Of a DNA stretch of 43,935 bases, positions 8,607-17,810 are shown piece after piece. The number at the start of each line of letters is the position of its first letter. The first letter of the stretch is position 1. The DNA comes from Azoarcus sp. (GTDB lineage Bacteria; Pseudomonadota; Gammaproteobacteria; Burkholderiales; Rhodocyclaceae). The stretch spans positions 1 to 43,935 of the forward strand of contig JAITMK010000098.1 in assembly GCA_031277415.1 (NCBI GenBank), written 5' to 3'. The translations under genes were made by a program, and so were the position numbers. Under the pieces are notes generated by a model that made no database searches, was not told the DNA's origin, and saw only the letters and a list, made by a program, of their open reading frames with translations.

Positions 8607-10139
8607 ATGACCATCATCCGTGAAGAAGACTTCATCCAGTCCGTCGCAGACGCTTTTCAGTTCATCAGTTGCTATCACCCGCTTGATTTCGTTCAGGCGC
8701 TTGGTGAAGCCTGGGCGCGCGAAGAAAGCCCCGCCGCGAAAGACGCTATTGCCCAGATTCTCACCAACTCCCGCATGAGCGCGGAGGGTCGGCGGCCGAT
8801 CTGCCAGGACACCGGGATTGCCGTCGTCTTCCTCAAGGTGGGCATGGACGTTCAATGGCAAACCCGGCACAGCATTCAGGAAATGATCGACGAAGGCGTG
8901 CGCCGCGCCTACAACGACCCGAACAACAAACTGCGCGCCTCCGTATTGCTCGACCCGGCAGGCAAACGCCAGAACAGCCGCGACAACACCCCTGCGGTCG
9001 TCCATTACGAAATCGTTCCCGGCGACCACGTGGAAGTCATCTGCGCGGCCAAGGGCGGCGGTTCCGAAAACAAGACCAAGGTCGCCATGCTCAACCCGTC
9101 CGACGACATCGTCGACTGGGTGCTCAAGACCGTCCCCGCGATGGGCGCGGGCTGGTGCCCGCCGGGCATCCTCGGCATCGGCATCGGCGGTACACCGGAA
9201 AAAGCCGTGCTCCTTGCCAAGGAATCCCTGATGGCCCCGGTCGACATCCATCTTCTGCGCGAGAAGGCCGCGAGCGGCGCAATACTCACCCGCGCCGAAG
9301 AACTCCGGCTCGAACTCATGGAAAAGGTTAACGCCCTTGGCATCGGCGCGCAGGGTTTGGGCGGCCTGACCGCCGTGGTCGACGTGAAAGTGCTCGACTA
9401 TCCCACGCACGCCGCCTCCAAGCCCGTGGCGATGATTCCCAACTGCGCCGCCACCCGTCACGTCCACTTCCATCTCGACGGAACCGGCCCGGCCATCCTC
9501 ACCCCGCCCCGGCTCGAAGACTGGCCGCAAATCACCTGGAAGCCCGACACCCAGTCCGCCACCCGCGTCGACCTCGATACGCTGACGAAAGAACAGGTCG
9601 CCGCCTGGAAACCCGGCCAGTCGCTGCTGCTGAACGGCAGGATGCTCACCGGGCGCGATGCCGCGCACAAACGCATCCAGGACATGCTGGATCGGGGCGA
9701 AAAACTGCCCGTCGACTTCACCAACCGCGTCATTTACTACGTCGGCCCGGTCGATCCCGTGCGCGATGAAGTCGTCGGCCCCGCAGGCCCGACCACGGCG
9801 ACAAGGATGGATAAATTCACCCGCACGATGCTGGAAAAAACCGGCCTCATCGCCATGATCGGCAAATCCGAGCGCGGCCCGACCGCCATCGAAGCCATCC
9901 GTGACAACCGATCCGCCTACCTCATGGCCGTGGGCGGCGCAGCCTACCTCGTCTCCAAAGCCATCAAAGCCGCGAAAATCGTCGCCTTCGACGATCTCGG
10001 CATGGAAGCTATCTACGAATTCACCGTCGAAGACATGCCCGTGACGGTAGCGGTCGACTCCACCGGCATCAGCGTGCACCAGACCGGGCCGAAGGAATGG
10101 CAGGCAAAGATCGGGAAGATTCCGGTTGTCGTGGGGTAG
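8607..10139 (+). CDS. fumA: Fumarate hydratase, class I (iron-sulfur)
   Basis: Class I fumarase of 510 residues that interconverts fumarate and malate in the TCA cycle. N-terminal alpha domain and C-terminal beta domain are fused in one chain, as in E. coli FumA/FumB. The three cysteines expected to hold the 4Fe-4S cluster are visible in RPICQDTG, GAGWCPPG and PNCAATRH. KGGGSENKT is the conserved substrate loop. The C-terminal domain has the GPAGPTTATRMDKF motif. It uses ATG 8607 with a near-perfect ribosome-binding site. It is monocistronic in appearance, divergent from the PHP gene. The symbol is by family and the precise paralogue is not determined. Confidence 0.95.
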   Translation: MTIIREEDFIQSVADAFQFISCYHPLDFVQALGEAWAREESPAAKDAIAQILTNSRMSAEGRRPICQDTGIAVVFLKVGMDVQWQTRHSIQEMIDEGVRRAYNDPNNKLRASVLLDPAGKRQNSRDNTPAVVHYEIVPGDHVEVICAAKGGGSENKTKVAMLNPSDDIVDWVLKTVPAMGAGWCPPGILGIGIGGTPEKAVLLAKESLMAPVDIHLLREKAASGAILTRAEELRLELMEKVNALGIGAQGLGGLTAVVDVKVLDYPTHAASKPVAMIPNCAATRHVHFHLDGTGPAILTPPRLEDWPQITWKPDTQSATRVDLDTLTKEQVAAWKPGQSLLLNGRMLTGRDAAHKRIQDMLDRGEKLPVDFTNRVIYYVGPVDPVRDEVVGPAGPTTATRMDKFTRTMLEKTGLIAMIGKSERGPTAIEAIRDNRSAYLMAVGGAAYLVSKAIKAAKIVAFDDLGMEAIYEFTVEDMPVTVAVDSTGISVHQTGPKEWQAKIGKIPVVVG

Positions 10140-10210
10140 GGAGGATTGAAGGCACCTTTTTCAACCCGGTCTGAGTTGCCTTCGGTTGCCAAATGTCGGA
10201 GGAGAACTAT

Positions 10211-10681
10211 GTGAAACGCATGGTGTCTTTTCTTGAGTTGAAGTTTCCGCCCCTGGCGGTCGGATTCGCATGTTTTTTTGGCATGTGGCTTTGCCCGGCT
10301 GTACTCGTGCTGTCCATTTCCGGCGTTGCGCGCTGGACAGGTTTTGGGGTTCTGTTCGTTTTGGGCTTTGCATTGCTTGCAACAGGGGCGAGGTTGTTTA
10401 TCAAGGCTCGAACTTCTTTGAGTCCAACCATGCCCTCGGCGGCTTCGTCACTGGTGGTCACAGGTATTTATCGCTATACGCGCAACCCCATGTATCTGGG
10501 CGGATTCGTAATGCTGTCGGCGTGGGCTTTCTTCCTGTCCAAACTTTCGGCCTGTTTCTTCCTGCCATTCTTTGTCGCGTATCTGACGCGCTTTCAAATA
10601 ATTCCCGAAGAGAGAATACTTCGCGCGCACTTCGGCGTGGAGTATGACGATTACGTAAAACGTGTGCGCCGATGGTTGTAG
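10211..10681 (+). CDS. Membrane methyltransferase-like protein (isoprenylcysteine/phospholipid methyltransferase family)
   Basis: A 156-residue membrane protein with about four hydrophobic helices. The C-terminal half has the family signature GIYRYTRNPMYLGGFVML, then PEERILRAHFGVEYDDYVKRVRRWL. This matches the ICMT/PEMT-like fold that binds S-adenosylmethionine through the RNPMY and E-R-x-L motifs. The substrate of bacterial members like this is generally unknown. I chose GTG 10211 over ATG 10193 because GGAGGAG (10198-10204) is placed six bases before it. It is convergent with the kinase gene, with a perfect palindrome between them. Confidence 0.8.
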   Translation: MKRMVSFLELKFPPLAVGFACFFGMWLCPAVLVLSISGVARWTGFGVLFVLGFALLATGARLFIKARTSLSPTMPSAASSLVVTGIYRYTRNPMYLGGFVMLSAWAFFLSKLSACFFLPFFVAYLTRFQIIPEERILRAHFGVEYDDYVKRVRRWL

Positions 10682-10702
10682 GGGCGTTGCGCGCAACGCC
10701 CC
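10681..10702. terminator. Perfect 22-base palindrome between convergent genes
   Basis: GGGGCGTTGCG is followed at once by its exact reverse complement, giving an 11-pair inverted repeat. It overlaps the stop codon of the plus-strand gene by one base and ends three bases before the stop of the minus-strand kinase gene. The position suggests a bidirectional stop or a 3'-end barrier, although neither side has a T-tract. Confidence 0.5.
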
Positions 10703-10705
10703 TGC

Positions 10706-12001
10706 TCAAACCTCGAAATTGGCGATGCGCGAGCTGGCAAGCGATAGCCGGGTGGCCAGCACAGTGAGGAAAGCCTGATAGAAGTGCATTCGGCAAGCGT
10801 CGGACGCGTGTTCGAGGGCATGGCCGCGAATCGTCATGATTCGCACTTTGGTGGTCGCTTCGACCGAAGCGGAACGAACGCCCTTGCCGGCGGAGAACAG
10901 GGCGATTTCGCCAAAACAATCTCCGGGAGTAATCATGCCGAGCAGGGCGTTGTTTCTTTTGATCCTGGCTTCGCCTTCGAACAGAAAACAGAAATGGTCG
11001 CCCGCTTCGCCTTCCTTGAGGATGACAGTGCCGGACTTGTATTGATCCCATTGAGAAAAGCCAATGGTTTCCCACAGTTCGGCGTCGGAAAACTGGCTGA
11101 AGAAGGGGAGGGTTCGCAGGAAGCGGAATTTTTCAGTTTCGGCCAGTTCCGGCTGGTCGGGTTTCCGGGCGCAGTTGCGGAAAGCAAGGGTGAGATCGTG
11201 CGAGAACTCGGCCCAGTTCTGGTAGCGGCGCTCGACATCCTTCTCCATCGCGCGGCGCACAATCGTTTCGAGCGACTCAGGGATTTTTGGCCGGTACTCG
11301 GTAATGGCAGGCGGTATTTCGTTGATGATGCGGTAAATGAGGTTGTAGTTGTTGTCACTCTCGAACGGCAGACGCCCGGAAAGCAACTGGTACATCACCA
11401 CCCCGAGCGAATAAATGTCCGCACGATGATCGATTTGCACTTCGCGCACTTGTTGCGGGGACATGTACGCGGGCGAACCGAGGTTAGCGATTTGCGTGAC
11501 ATCGCCTGTCGCCTGGAATGCCGCGCCGAAGTCCGAGATGCGGATATCGGAACCCTCCACCGTGTTGAGCAGGATGTTGGCGGGTTTGATGTCGCGGTGG
11601 ATGATGCCGTTGTGAAAAGCGAAATCGAGCGCCCGTGTGCATTTGAAGATAATTTCGATGATGCGCTCGAACGGGGCCAGTTTGCCGGATTGCGTCAGTG
11701 GTTCCAGGGTTCCGCCGGGGACGTATTCCATCGCCACGTAGGCATCGTTGACATCGACGACTGCGTCATAAATCTGAACGATGTGCGGGTGCTTGAGTTT
11801 GCCCGCGAGCGATGCCTCATTGATGAGAAGTTGCCGGAACAGGCGGCCACGATGGGGAGGCTTGAAAAAAATGGGGTTGATCCGTTTGACCGCGACTTCG
11901 CGCTGGTTGAACGGATCCCAGGCCAGGTAAACGCTGCTGGTTGCCCCTGTGCCAAGCAGACGGCGGATTTCGTATTTGCCGATCTGCTCGATGTCCATCA
12001 T
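10706..12001 (-). CDS. Serine/threonine protein kinase with C-terminal cyclic nucleotide-binding domain
   Basis: A 431-residue soluble protein. Residues 10-270 are a Hanks-type kinase with all key residues: glycine loop [13 protein letters not shown], Lys39 in AVKRI, catalytic HRDIKPAN (Asp137) and DFG (Asp157), plus the [10 protein letters not shown] activation segment. Residues about 295-415 form a cyclic nucleotide-binding domain: [32 protein letters not shown], then [18 protein letters not shown], with the Glu and Arg typical of the phosphate cassette. No transmembrane segment is seen. It overlaps argH by four bases (ATGA) and is likely cotranscribed with it. By analogy a cyclic nucleotide may regulate the kinase, but ligand and targets are unknown. 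Confidence 0.9.
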   Translation of the reverse strand: MMDIEQIGKYEIRRLLGTGATSSVYLAWDPFNQREVAVKRINPIFFKPPHRGRLFRQLLINEASLAGKLKHPHIVQIYDAVVDVNDAYVAMEYVPGGTLEPLTQSGKLAPFERIIEIIFKCTRALDFAFHNGIIHRDIKPANILLNTVEGSDIRISDFGAAFQATGDVTQIANLGSPAYMSPQQVREVQIDHRADIYSLGVVMYQLLSGRLPFESDNNYNLIYRIINEIPPAITEYRPKIPESLETIVRRAMEKDVERRYQNWAEFSHDLTLAFRNCARKPDQPELAETEKFRFLRTLPFFSQFSDAELWETIGFSQWDQYKSGTVILKEGEAGDHFCFLFEGEARIKRNNALLGMITPGDCFGEIALFSAGKGVRSASVEATTKVRIMTIRGHALEHASDACRMHFYQAFLTVLATRLSLASSRIANFEV

Positions 12002-13437
12002 GCGCCCTTTTGTGCATCCAGTTCGTTGCGGGCGCGGGCAATGGCCGCTCGTACCGCGTCGGGAGCCGTGCCGCCGATGTGGGCGCGCGCCCGAAGCGAA
12101 CCTTCGATGGAGATGGCCGCAAGCGCGTCTTCAGCCAGTCGTTCGGCTGCGCCGGGCACTTTGTCGAGCGCCGTCCGCAGTTCATCGAGACCCAGGCAGG
12201 AAAAATCGATGCCGCGTTCTTCCGCAGCGCGTACCGCCAGCGCCACGGCTTCGTGCGCATCGCGGAAGGGCAACCCTTTTTTCACCAGATAGTCGGCAAG
12301 ATCCGTGGCGGTGGCGTGCCCCTGCGCGAGGGCTGCGTGCATGTTGCCGGGTTTGGCCTGAATGCCGCCGATCATGTCGGCGTAGATGCGCAAGGTATCG
12401 ATCACGGTGTCCGCCGTATCGAAGAGCGGTTCCTTGTCTTCCTGGTTATCCTTGTTGTAGGCCAGCGGCTGGCCTTTCATGAGCGTGAGCAACGCCACGA
12501 GGTGGCCGTTGACGCGCCCGGTCTTGCCGCGCACGAGTTCGGGCACATCCGGGTTTTTCTTCTGCGGCATGATCGAGGAGCCGGTGCAGAAACGGTCGGC
12601 AAGGTCGATGAAGCCGACACGCGGACTCATCCACAAAATGATTTCTTCCGAAAGCCGGGACAAGTGCGTCATCAGTAGCGCACTGGCCGCGCAGAATTCG
12701 ATGGCAAAGTCGCGGTCGCTCACGGCATCCAGCGAATTGCGGCAGAGGTCATCGAAACCCAGTTCAGCGGCAACCGATTCGCGGTCGATCGGATAGCTGG
12801 TTCCGGCCAGCGCCGCCGCGCCCAGTGGCAGGCGATTCATGCGTCGGCGGCAGTCCGCGAAGCGTTCGGCATCCCGGCGGGTCATCTCGAAGTAGGCGAG
12901 CAGGTGGTGGCCGAACGTCACCGGCTGCGCGACCTGAAGATGCGTGAAACCGGGCATCGGCGTGGCAGCGTGCGCTTCGGCCACATCGAGCAGACTGAGT
13001 TGAAAGGCTTTGATGAGGTTGAGAATGAGGTCGATGGCCTCACGCAGCCACAGGCGAATGTCGGTTGCCACCTGATCGTTGCGGCTGCGCCCCGTATGCA
13101 GCCGTTTGCCTGCATCGCCCACGAGCGCGGTCAGGCGTTTTTCGATATTGAGGTGGACATCCTCGTCGTCGAGATTCCACTGAAATGCTCCGCGAGCGAT
13201 CTCATCCGCGATTTGCGCCATGCCGCGTTCGATGTCGGCGAGATCTTCCCCGGAGAGAATTCCCTGCCGGGCGAGCATCCGGGCGTGGGCGAGCGAGCCT
13301 TGGATATCTTGCATCGCCATGCGGTGGTCGAAAAAGACCGAGGCGGTATAGCGTTTGACCAGTTCCGATACGGGTTCGCTGAAACGTCCGGACCAGGTTT
13401 TCGTGGATTCGGGAGACGGGTTGTTTTGAGAAGTCAT
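11998..13437 (-). CDS. argH: Argininosuccinate lyase
   Basis: ArgH cleaves argininosuccinate to arginine and fumarate, the last step of arginine synthesis. The N-terminal [26 protein letters not shown] and the superfamily signature [16 protein letters not shown] (catalytic Ser loop) are all present. Length is 479 residues from ATG 13437. Upstream GTG/ATG codons at 13476/13473 would add up to 13 residues that are not typical of the family, so I prefer 13437 even though its ribosome-binding site is weak. The kinase gene follows with a four-base overlap. Confidence 0.95.
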   Translation of the reverse strand: MTSQNNPSPESTKTWSGRFSEPVSELVKRYTASVFFDHRMAMQDIQGSLAHARMLARQGILSGEDLADIERGMAQIADEIARGAFQWNLDDEDVHLNIEKRLTALVGDAGKRLHTGRSRNDQVATDIRLWLREAIDLILNLIKAFQLSLLDVAEAHAATPMPGFTHLQVAQPVTFGHHLLAYFEMTRRDAERFADCRRRMNRLPLGAAALAGTSYPIDRESVAAELGFDDLCRNSLDAVSDRDFAIEFCAASALLMTHLSRLSEEIILWMSPRVGFIDLADRFCTGSSIMPQKKNPDVPELVRGKTGRVNGHLVALLTLMKGQPLAYNKDNQEDKEPLFDTADTVIDTLRIYADMIGGIQAKPGNMHAALAQGHATATDLADYLVKKGLPFRDAHEAVALAVRAAEERGIDFSCLGLDELRTALDKVPGAAERLAEDALAAISIEGSLRARAHIGGTAPDAVRAAIARARNELDAQKGA

Positions 13438-13629
13438 GGTGTGGGATAAGACGTTACGTTTTGTGCGGATCATCACCCGATACGGGCCGGATAAGAACCA
13501 GGGCAGAGGCGAAGTTTATCAAGTAATGTGGTGACAATAGCGACAGCAATGCGTCACGATAGCAATCGGACATTCAGAAAATACTGTCCGCCATGCTGTA
13601 ATAAGACTTTTACGAAAATTTTTTTACAA

Positions 13630-14475
13630 ATGCTGAGTTACCGCCACGCATTCCATGCCGGAAATCACGCCGACGTCATCAAGCATCTCGTGCTGGCCGA
13701 GGTGCTTGCCTATTACCGGAAAAAAGACAAACCCTGGACGTATGTCGATACACACGCGGGAGCCGGTTGTTACGTGCTCAACAGCGGGGCTGCGGACAAG
13801 CCCGGAGAGTTTGTTGAAGGCATTGGGCGATTGTGGGCGCGTGACGATCTGCCGGAACCGCTGGCGGCTTACGTGGAGATCGTGCGCCAGTTCAATCCCG
13901 GCGGACGACTGCTGCTTTATCCCGGCTCACCCGCCGTGGCGATGACCTTTGCGCAAGAGCGGGACAAACTGCAACTGTTCGAGTTGCACCCCGAAGATTT
14001 GCGGACGTTGCGGCAAACTTTCAGCACCGAACCGCGCCGCGTTCATGTGCGCGGCAGTGACGGGCTGGCCGGACTGGACGCCCTGTTGCCGCCACCGTCG
14101 CGTCGGGCCGTGGTGCTGATCGATCCATCCTACGAGGTGAAAACCGATTATTCGCGCGTGGTGACAACGCTTGCCAAGGCATTGCGGCGGTTTGCGACCG
14201 GGTGTTTCGTGCTCTGGTATCCGTTGCTGGCGCGCCCCGAGTCCCGGCGGCCGTCGAAACAACTGGCGGGACTCGGAGCGGGAAGCTGGCTGGATGTGCG
14301 CTTTCGGGTCAGCCGCGAATCGCGGGAAGGGTTCGGCATGTTCGGCAGCGGCTTATATGTCATCAACCCTCCCTGGGTATTGCCGGAACGCCTGCAAACG
14401 GCGCTGCCGTGGCTTGCCGGGGCGCTTGGTACGGATGATGGCGCGGGGTTCGAACTGGATTGTCATATCGAGTAG
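13630..14475 (+). CDS. rlmJ: 23S rRNA (adenine-2030-N6)-methyltransferase, RlmJ family
   Basis: A 281-residue RlmJ-type methyltransferase. The N-terminal MLSYRHAFHAGNHADVIKHLVL is diagnostic, followed by the conserved YVDTHAGAG S-adenosylmethionine motif and LFELHP. The N6-adenine methylase motif reads LIDPSYEVKTDYSRV, so the usual second Pro of DPPY is Ser here. In E. coli the enzyme methylates A2030 of 23S rRNA, and loss has only mild effects. I placed the start at ATG 13630, where family similarity begins. The earlier in-frame codon at 13528 would add unrelated residues. There is no strong ribosome-binding site. Confidence 0.92.
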   Translation: MLSYRHAFHAGNHADVIKHLVLAEVLAYYRKKDKPWTYVDTHAGAGCYVLNSGAADKPGEFVEGIGRLWARDDLPEPLAAYVEIVRQFNPGGRLLLYPGSPAVAMTFAQERDKLQLFELHPEDLRTLRQTFSTEPRRVHVRGSDGLAGLDALLPPPSRRAVVLIDPSYEVKTDYSRVVTTLAKALRRFATGCFVLWYPLLARPESRRPSKQLAGLGAGSWLDVRFRVSRESREGFGMFGSGLYVINPPWVLPERLQTALPWLAGALGTDDGAGFELDCHIE

Positions 14476-14476
14476 T

Positions 14477-15940
14477 TCAGGAATCGCTTTTCTGCAAGTG
14501 CTGCTTGCGTTCCGCACGGTAGAGCGCCGGCGTGGCCAGAGCGTGATAAAGGGGTACGCGGCAGACCGATTTTGAAATGTTGTGGGCGATCACGGCTGTG
14601 GCCATGAGCGGTAGCAATATTTCATGGTTGGCAGTCATTTCCATGACAATGACAAAGGAGGTAATCGGCGCCTGTGTCATTGCGGCAAGGAACCCTCCCA
14701 TGCCAAGCACGAGTATGACGCCCTGGTCTCCGGCAGGAATGTCCGGCAGAAACACGGTGATGATCGTGCCCATGCCAACTCCGACGGCGAGTGCAGGGGC
14801 GAATATGCCGCCCGGAATGCGCGCGGCAAAAGCCAGCCAGATCACCGCCATCTTGGCGAACATGAAATAGAGCGGCAACCGCGCACTGTCTTCAAGCGCG
14901 GTACGCGCTTCATCGTAACCTGTGCCATAGACGATGCCGCCGCTTATCAATCCCAGAATGGCGGTTCCCAGGCCGCAGAGGGCGGCGAAGACAACCGGGC
15001 GTTGCTGGGCGAGTTTTCCCACGTTGCCGGGAAGGCCGTATGAGGAGGCAATCAACAGGCGGGCGAATCCGCCGCCCAAAAAACCGCCGAGCACCCCCGC
15101 CGCCAATGCCGGCCATGCGGCATCTGCCCAGCCGAGTGCAAGGGTTGTCGTAGCATGGCCGAAATAGTTGTAGTTACCGATGATTATCAATGAGACCAGA
15201 CCGGCGAGAATCACCGAAGCCAGAGTCGGGCCATTGGTACGGAATGCGCGATAGCGGCACATTTCTTCGATGGCGAACATGATTCCGCCGAGCGGGGTAT
15301 TGAACGCGGCGGCAATGCCTGCGCCGGCGCCTGCGGCGATCAGGTCGCGGCTCGACCCGATGTAGCCGAAACGGCGAAATCTGGTAAGCGCGTGCATCAC
15401 GGATGCGCCGATTTGCACGGAAGGGCCTTCGCGGCCAATGGAAGCACCGGAGAGCAATCCGCCGAGAGTGAGGACAATCTTGGAAATGGCAATACGCAAC
15501 GACAGAAACTGTCGACGTACTTCAGGTGCGTCGGAGAGCGAGGCGGCAATAGTCTGCGGAATGCCGCTGCCTTCCGTACCGGGGAAAAATCGCAGGGCCA
15601 ACCATGCCATGGCGGCAAAACCTGCGGGCGCGATGAAAAGTGCAATCCAGGCGTGGTCTTGAATCAGTGTCCGGTGGATTTCGATGGCGTTATCCGCGCC
15701 TGTGGCAAACAAGATGCAAAGCATTGCCGCAACCAGCGCCGCGCCCATGAGCAGCAGGTTTCTTCGCCAGTTGCGTAGCGACAGCAGGCGTAACATGTGG
15801 CGCACCTTGCCCTTGCGCGTGCGTGGTGAGCGGGCGTTTTTCCGGTCGGACAGTGAAGGATGCGCCGGTGAATGTGTTGGGCTGGGGTCGGTAGGTGGCG
15901 ACATAGAGGCGACAAAAGCGGAAAAAGTGTAGGATTCCAT
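14477..15940 (-). CDS. clcA: ClC-type chloride channel/antiporter
   Basis: A polytopic ClC-family protein of about 487 residues. The selectivity-filter motifs are present in order: FPGTEGSGIPQTIA (GSGIP), GREGPSVQIG with the gating Glu, and ARIPGGIFAPALAVG (GxFxP). The helix MFAIEEMCRY carries the position of the internal proton Glu of E. coli ClcA, which suggests proton/chloride exchange rather than a pure channel. There are no C-terminal CBS domains. The N-terminus is Pro/Ser-rich and cytoplasmic. Start is uncertain among 15958, 15940 and later Met codons, and none has a good ribosome-binding site. It is convergent with rlmJ, whose stop is one base away. Confidence 0.92.
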   Translation of the reverse strand: MESYTFSAFVASMSPPTDPSPTHSPAHPSLSDRKNARSPRTRKGKVRHMLRLLSLRNWRRNLLLMGAALVAAMLCILFATGADNAIEIHRTLIQDHAWIALFIAPAGFAAMAWLALRFFPGTEGSGIPQTIAASLSDAPEVRRQFLSLRIAISKIVLTLGGLLSGASIGREGPSVQIGASVMHALTRFRRFGYIGSSRDLIAAGAGAGIAAAFNTPLGGIMFAIEEMCRYRAFRTNGPTLASVILAGLVSLIIIGNYNYFGHATTTLALGWADAAWPALAAGVLGGFLGGGFARLLIASSYGLPGNVGKLAQQRPVVFAALCGLGTAILGLISGGIVYGTGYDEARTALEDSARLPLYFMFAKMAVIWLAFAARIPGGIFAPALAVGVGMGTIITVFLPDIPAGDQGVILVLGMGGFLAAMTQAPITSFVIVMEMTANHEILLPLMATAVIAHNISKSVCRVPLYHALATPALYRAERKQHLQKSDS

Positions 15941-16038
15941 GAAATTGAGGGATACCAAGGTGACGGATGTAGCCCTTCTGCGTTAGAGTACGCGCCTATG
16001 GCCGCGTGTGCGGAGTCTTTTTTGGACAATTAAATACC

Positions 16039-16809
16039 ATGGCAGTTGAGCTTTTCAACGACGGCAGGCATGTGTGTCTGGCTTTTTATGATCTTGTCGA
16101 TGAGGCATCGGATCACGCGGTGCAGTGCAACCAGTTCCTGATTGTCGACGGGGAACATGGCGCGCTGCTTGAACCGGGCGGGAATATGACCTACAACGGC
16201 CTGCTGATGAGCATGGCGCGTTACTTCTATTCTCGTGACCTCGATTACATTTTTGCCTCACACCAGGATCCGGACATCATCGCTTCGGCCAACAAGTGGA
16301 TGGTGACGACCAATTGCCGGGTGTTGATTTCAAAGTTGTGGTCGAGATTTTTGCCGCACTTTACAACGGGGCGCAATTACACCGACCGCATCATCGGCAT
16401 TCCCGATGAGGGAATGTCGGTTCCACTCGGAAATTGCAAGCTGAAGGCCATTCCGGCTCACTTCCTGCATTCGGAAGGTAATTTCCAGATTTACGATCCG
16501 GTTTCCAAAATACTTTTTTCAGGCGACCTGGGTGTTTCGTTGCTTGATCACAATGACGCGGCCAAACCGGTAGCCGATTTCGATGCCCATATCGATTTCA
16601 TGGCTGGTTTTCACCGCCGCTACATGATTTCCAACAAGATTTGCCGCTATTGGGCGCAGATGGTACGGCAACTCGATATTGAGCAGATCGTGCCGCAGCA
16701 TGGGGCGCGTTTCGTGGGCAGGACGATGGTCAATCGCTTCATCGACTGGATCGAGGGGTTACAGTGCGGCGTTGATCTCATGACGCAAGATCACTATCGT
16801 CTGCCCTGA
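16039..16809 (+). CDS. Diiron-type metallo-beta-lactamase-fold protein (ODP/flavodiiron-like)
   Basis: A 256-residue metallo-beta-lactamase-fold protein. In place of the usual HxHxDH, the first motif is HQDPD (His75, Asp77, Asp79). The remaining ligands are His144 (HFLHSEGN), Asp163 (FSGDLG) and His221 (PQHGA). This pattern is that of the diiron oxygen-binding domain of flavodiiron proteins and of stand-alone ODP proteins. No flavodoxin domain follows. Related proteins bind oxygen or NO, either for reduction or for sensing with a partner kinase; which applies here is unknown. It uses ATG 16039. It is divergent from the ClC gene and ends at a strong terminator. Confidence 0.85.
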   Translation: MAVELFNDGRHVCLAFYDLVDEASDHAVQCNQFLIVDGEHGALLEPGGNMTYNGLLMSMARYFYSRDLDYIFASHQDPDIIASANKWMVTTNCRVLISKLWSRFLPHFTTGRNYTDRIIGIPDEGMSVPLGNCKLKAIPAHFLHSEGNFQIYDPVSKILFSGDLGVSLLDHNDAAKPVADFDAHIDFMAGFHRRYMISNKICRYWAQMVRQLDIEQIVPQHGARFVGRTMVNRFIDWIEGLQCGVDLMTQDHYRLP

Positions 16810-16837
16810 GCCATATCGGACAATTTTCAGCGACGGC

Positions 16838-16879
16838 CCCCCAAAACTGGATCAATACCAGTTTTGGGGGTTGTTTCTT
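16838..16879 (+). terminator. Strong rho-independent terminator
   Basis: CCCCCAAAACTGG (16838-16850), a seven-base loop, and CCAGTTTTGGGGG (16858-16870) form a perfect 13-pair stem followed by TTGTTTCTT. It lies 28 bases after the stop of the diiron protein gene. Confidence 0.92.
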
Positions 16880-17078
16880 GTGGGACAGGCTACCTGGAAT
16901 ATGCAGCCGATGGTATTGCTCGTACATATACCAGCGATCAACATATTTTCCCGGCCTGGAAATTTTCGTAAGACTGTCGCATTTATGCAACAGTTCTATG
17001 TGACGCTGTTCGGAACATTGCCGGAAATTTATTCACACGCACAGAGGCAGGGAGCGGCATTGGTCGACAAATCACAGT

Positions 17079-17107
17079 TTGAACATTTTGATGAGTTGAT
17101 CTAAAAT
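17079..17107 (+). promoter_or_regulatory. Sigma-70-type promoter of the RES toxin-antitoxin operon
   Basis: TTGAAC (17079-17084), a 17-base spacer, then TAAAAT (17102-17107). It ends 31 bases before the antitoxin start codon. The inverted repeat at 17095-17125 overlaps the -10 box. Confidence 0.65.
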
Positions 17108-17125
17108 AAAATCAAACAGATCAAC
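17095..17125. promoter_or_regulatory. Inverted-repeat operator overlapping the toxin-antitoxin promoter
   Basis: GTTGATCT (17095-17102) and AGATCAAC (17118-17125) are exact reverse complements separated by 15 bases. The left arm ends at the first base of the -10 box. Antitoxins of this class commonly repress their own promoter by binding such palindromes, so autoregulation is inferred. The rest of 16810-17138 holds only the terminator and no convincing gene. Confidence 0.6.
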
Positions 17126-17138
17126 TGAGGTTTCATCA

Positions 17139-17810
17139 ATGGATGTTCTGGCTCCCGCGCTGATTATCAACAAACTTGATCCGGAACAGGCCGAGCGTTT
17201 GTCTGCCAGATCCGCATCCGGAAGAGAAACTTATCTGGTCGATGTCGAAGACGAATCCGTCTCCCGAATATTCGAAAATGTGATGCCCTTCCTCGGGGGG
17301 CTGTTATCCGAGAAGACGGCAAATATACGCCGCCGCCGCCTGGGGGAACTCGTGGATTTCATGGCCGCGCAGTTGCTGAGGCCCTCGGAAGCCGACACGA
17401 AAATGGCGCAGCGTCTGGCCGCACGGCGGGCAGAAGTGCTGAACGAATTTGGTTACTTCACGGCGGAACAACTCGCCGATGTCAATCGCTCCAAGGCTGC
17501 CAATCGCGGCGCGCTGGCGGATAACTGGAGAAAACGCCGTCAGGTGTTTGCCGTACAGCATCCGGACAGATCTTTGCGCGAACGGGATGTCTATCCGGCA
17601 TTTCAGTTTTCGGATCATCAGCCGATCAAGGCGGTGCGCGAAGTTCTGGAGGTGTTTGGCGAACAGAAGGAGTCCTGGAAACTGGCGCTCTGGTTTACAT
17701 CCAATAATGGCTGGTTGCCTGACAGTGCACGGCCGGTCGATCTGCTTGGCTCCTGTCCGGAAGCCGTCATTGAAGCGGCCAGGCGGGACAGCGTCGGGAG
17801 CGCAGCATGA
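17139..17810 (+). CDS. Antitoxin of RES-type toxin-antitoxin pair
   Basis: A 223-residue soluble protein encoded directly before and overlapping the RES-domain gene by four bases (ATGA). The middle part (about 85-150) reads as a degenerate DNA-binding unit: AEVLNEFGYFTAEQLADVNRS, ANRGALADNWRKRRQVFAV, then YPAFQF. The C-terminal part (about 155-215) resembles the toxin-binding region of Xre/MbcA/ParS-type antitoxins: PIKAVREVLEVFGEQKESWKLALWFTSNNGWL and RPVDLL. The N-terminal 80 residues are not familiar. GAGG (17127-17130) is a suitable ribosome-binding site. The role is inferred from gene order and the C-terminal region: neutralise the toxin and repress the operon. Confidence 0.75.
   Translation: MDVLAPALIINKLDPEQAERLSARSASGRETYLVDVEDESVSRIFENVMPFLGGLLSEKTANIRRRRLGELVDFMAAQLLRPSEADTKMAQRLAARRAEVLNEFGYFTAEQLADVNRSKAANRGALADNWRKRRQVFAVQHPDRSLRERDVYPAFQFSDHQPIKAVREVLEVFGEQKESWKLALWFTSNNGWLPDSARPVDLLGSCPEAVIEAARRDSVGSAA

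Noticed and set aside
8487-10079. 530-codon open frame on the minus strand opposite fumarase
   Set aside because: The plus-strand fumarase is unmistakable. The antisense frame is open only because of GC-rich codon bias, and its His/Asp/Gly-rich translation resembles no family.
10784-12292. 502-codon plus-strand frame opposite the kinase and argH
   Set aside because: It is antisense to two well-supported genes and shows no domain of its own.
16871-17104. Possible 77-residue gene before the RES operon
   Set aside because: It starts inside the terminator tail, has no ribosome-binding site, and overlaps the promoter of the antitoxin gene.
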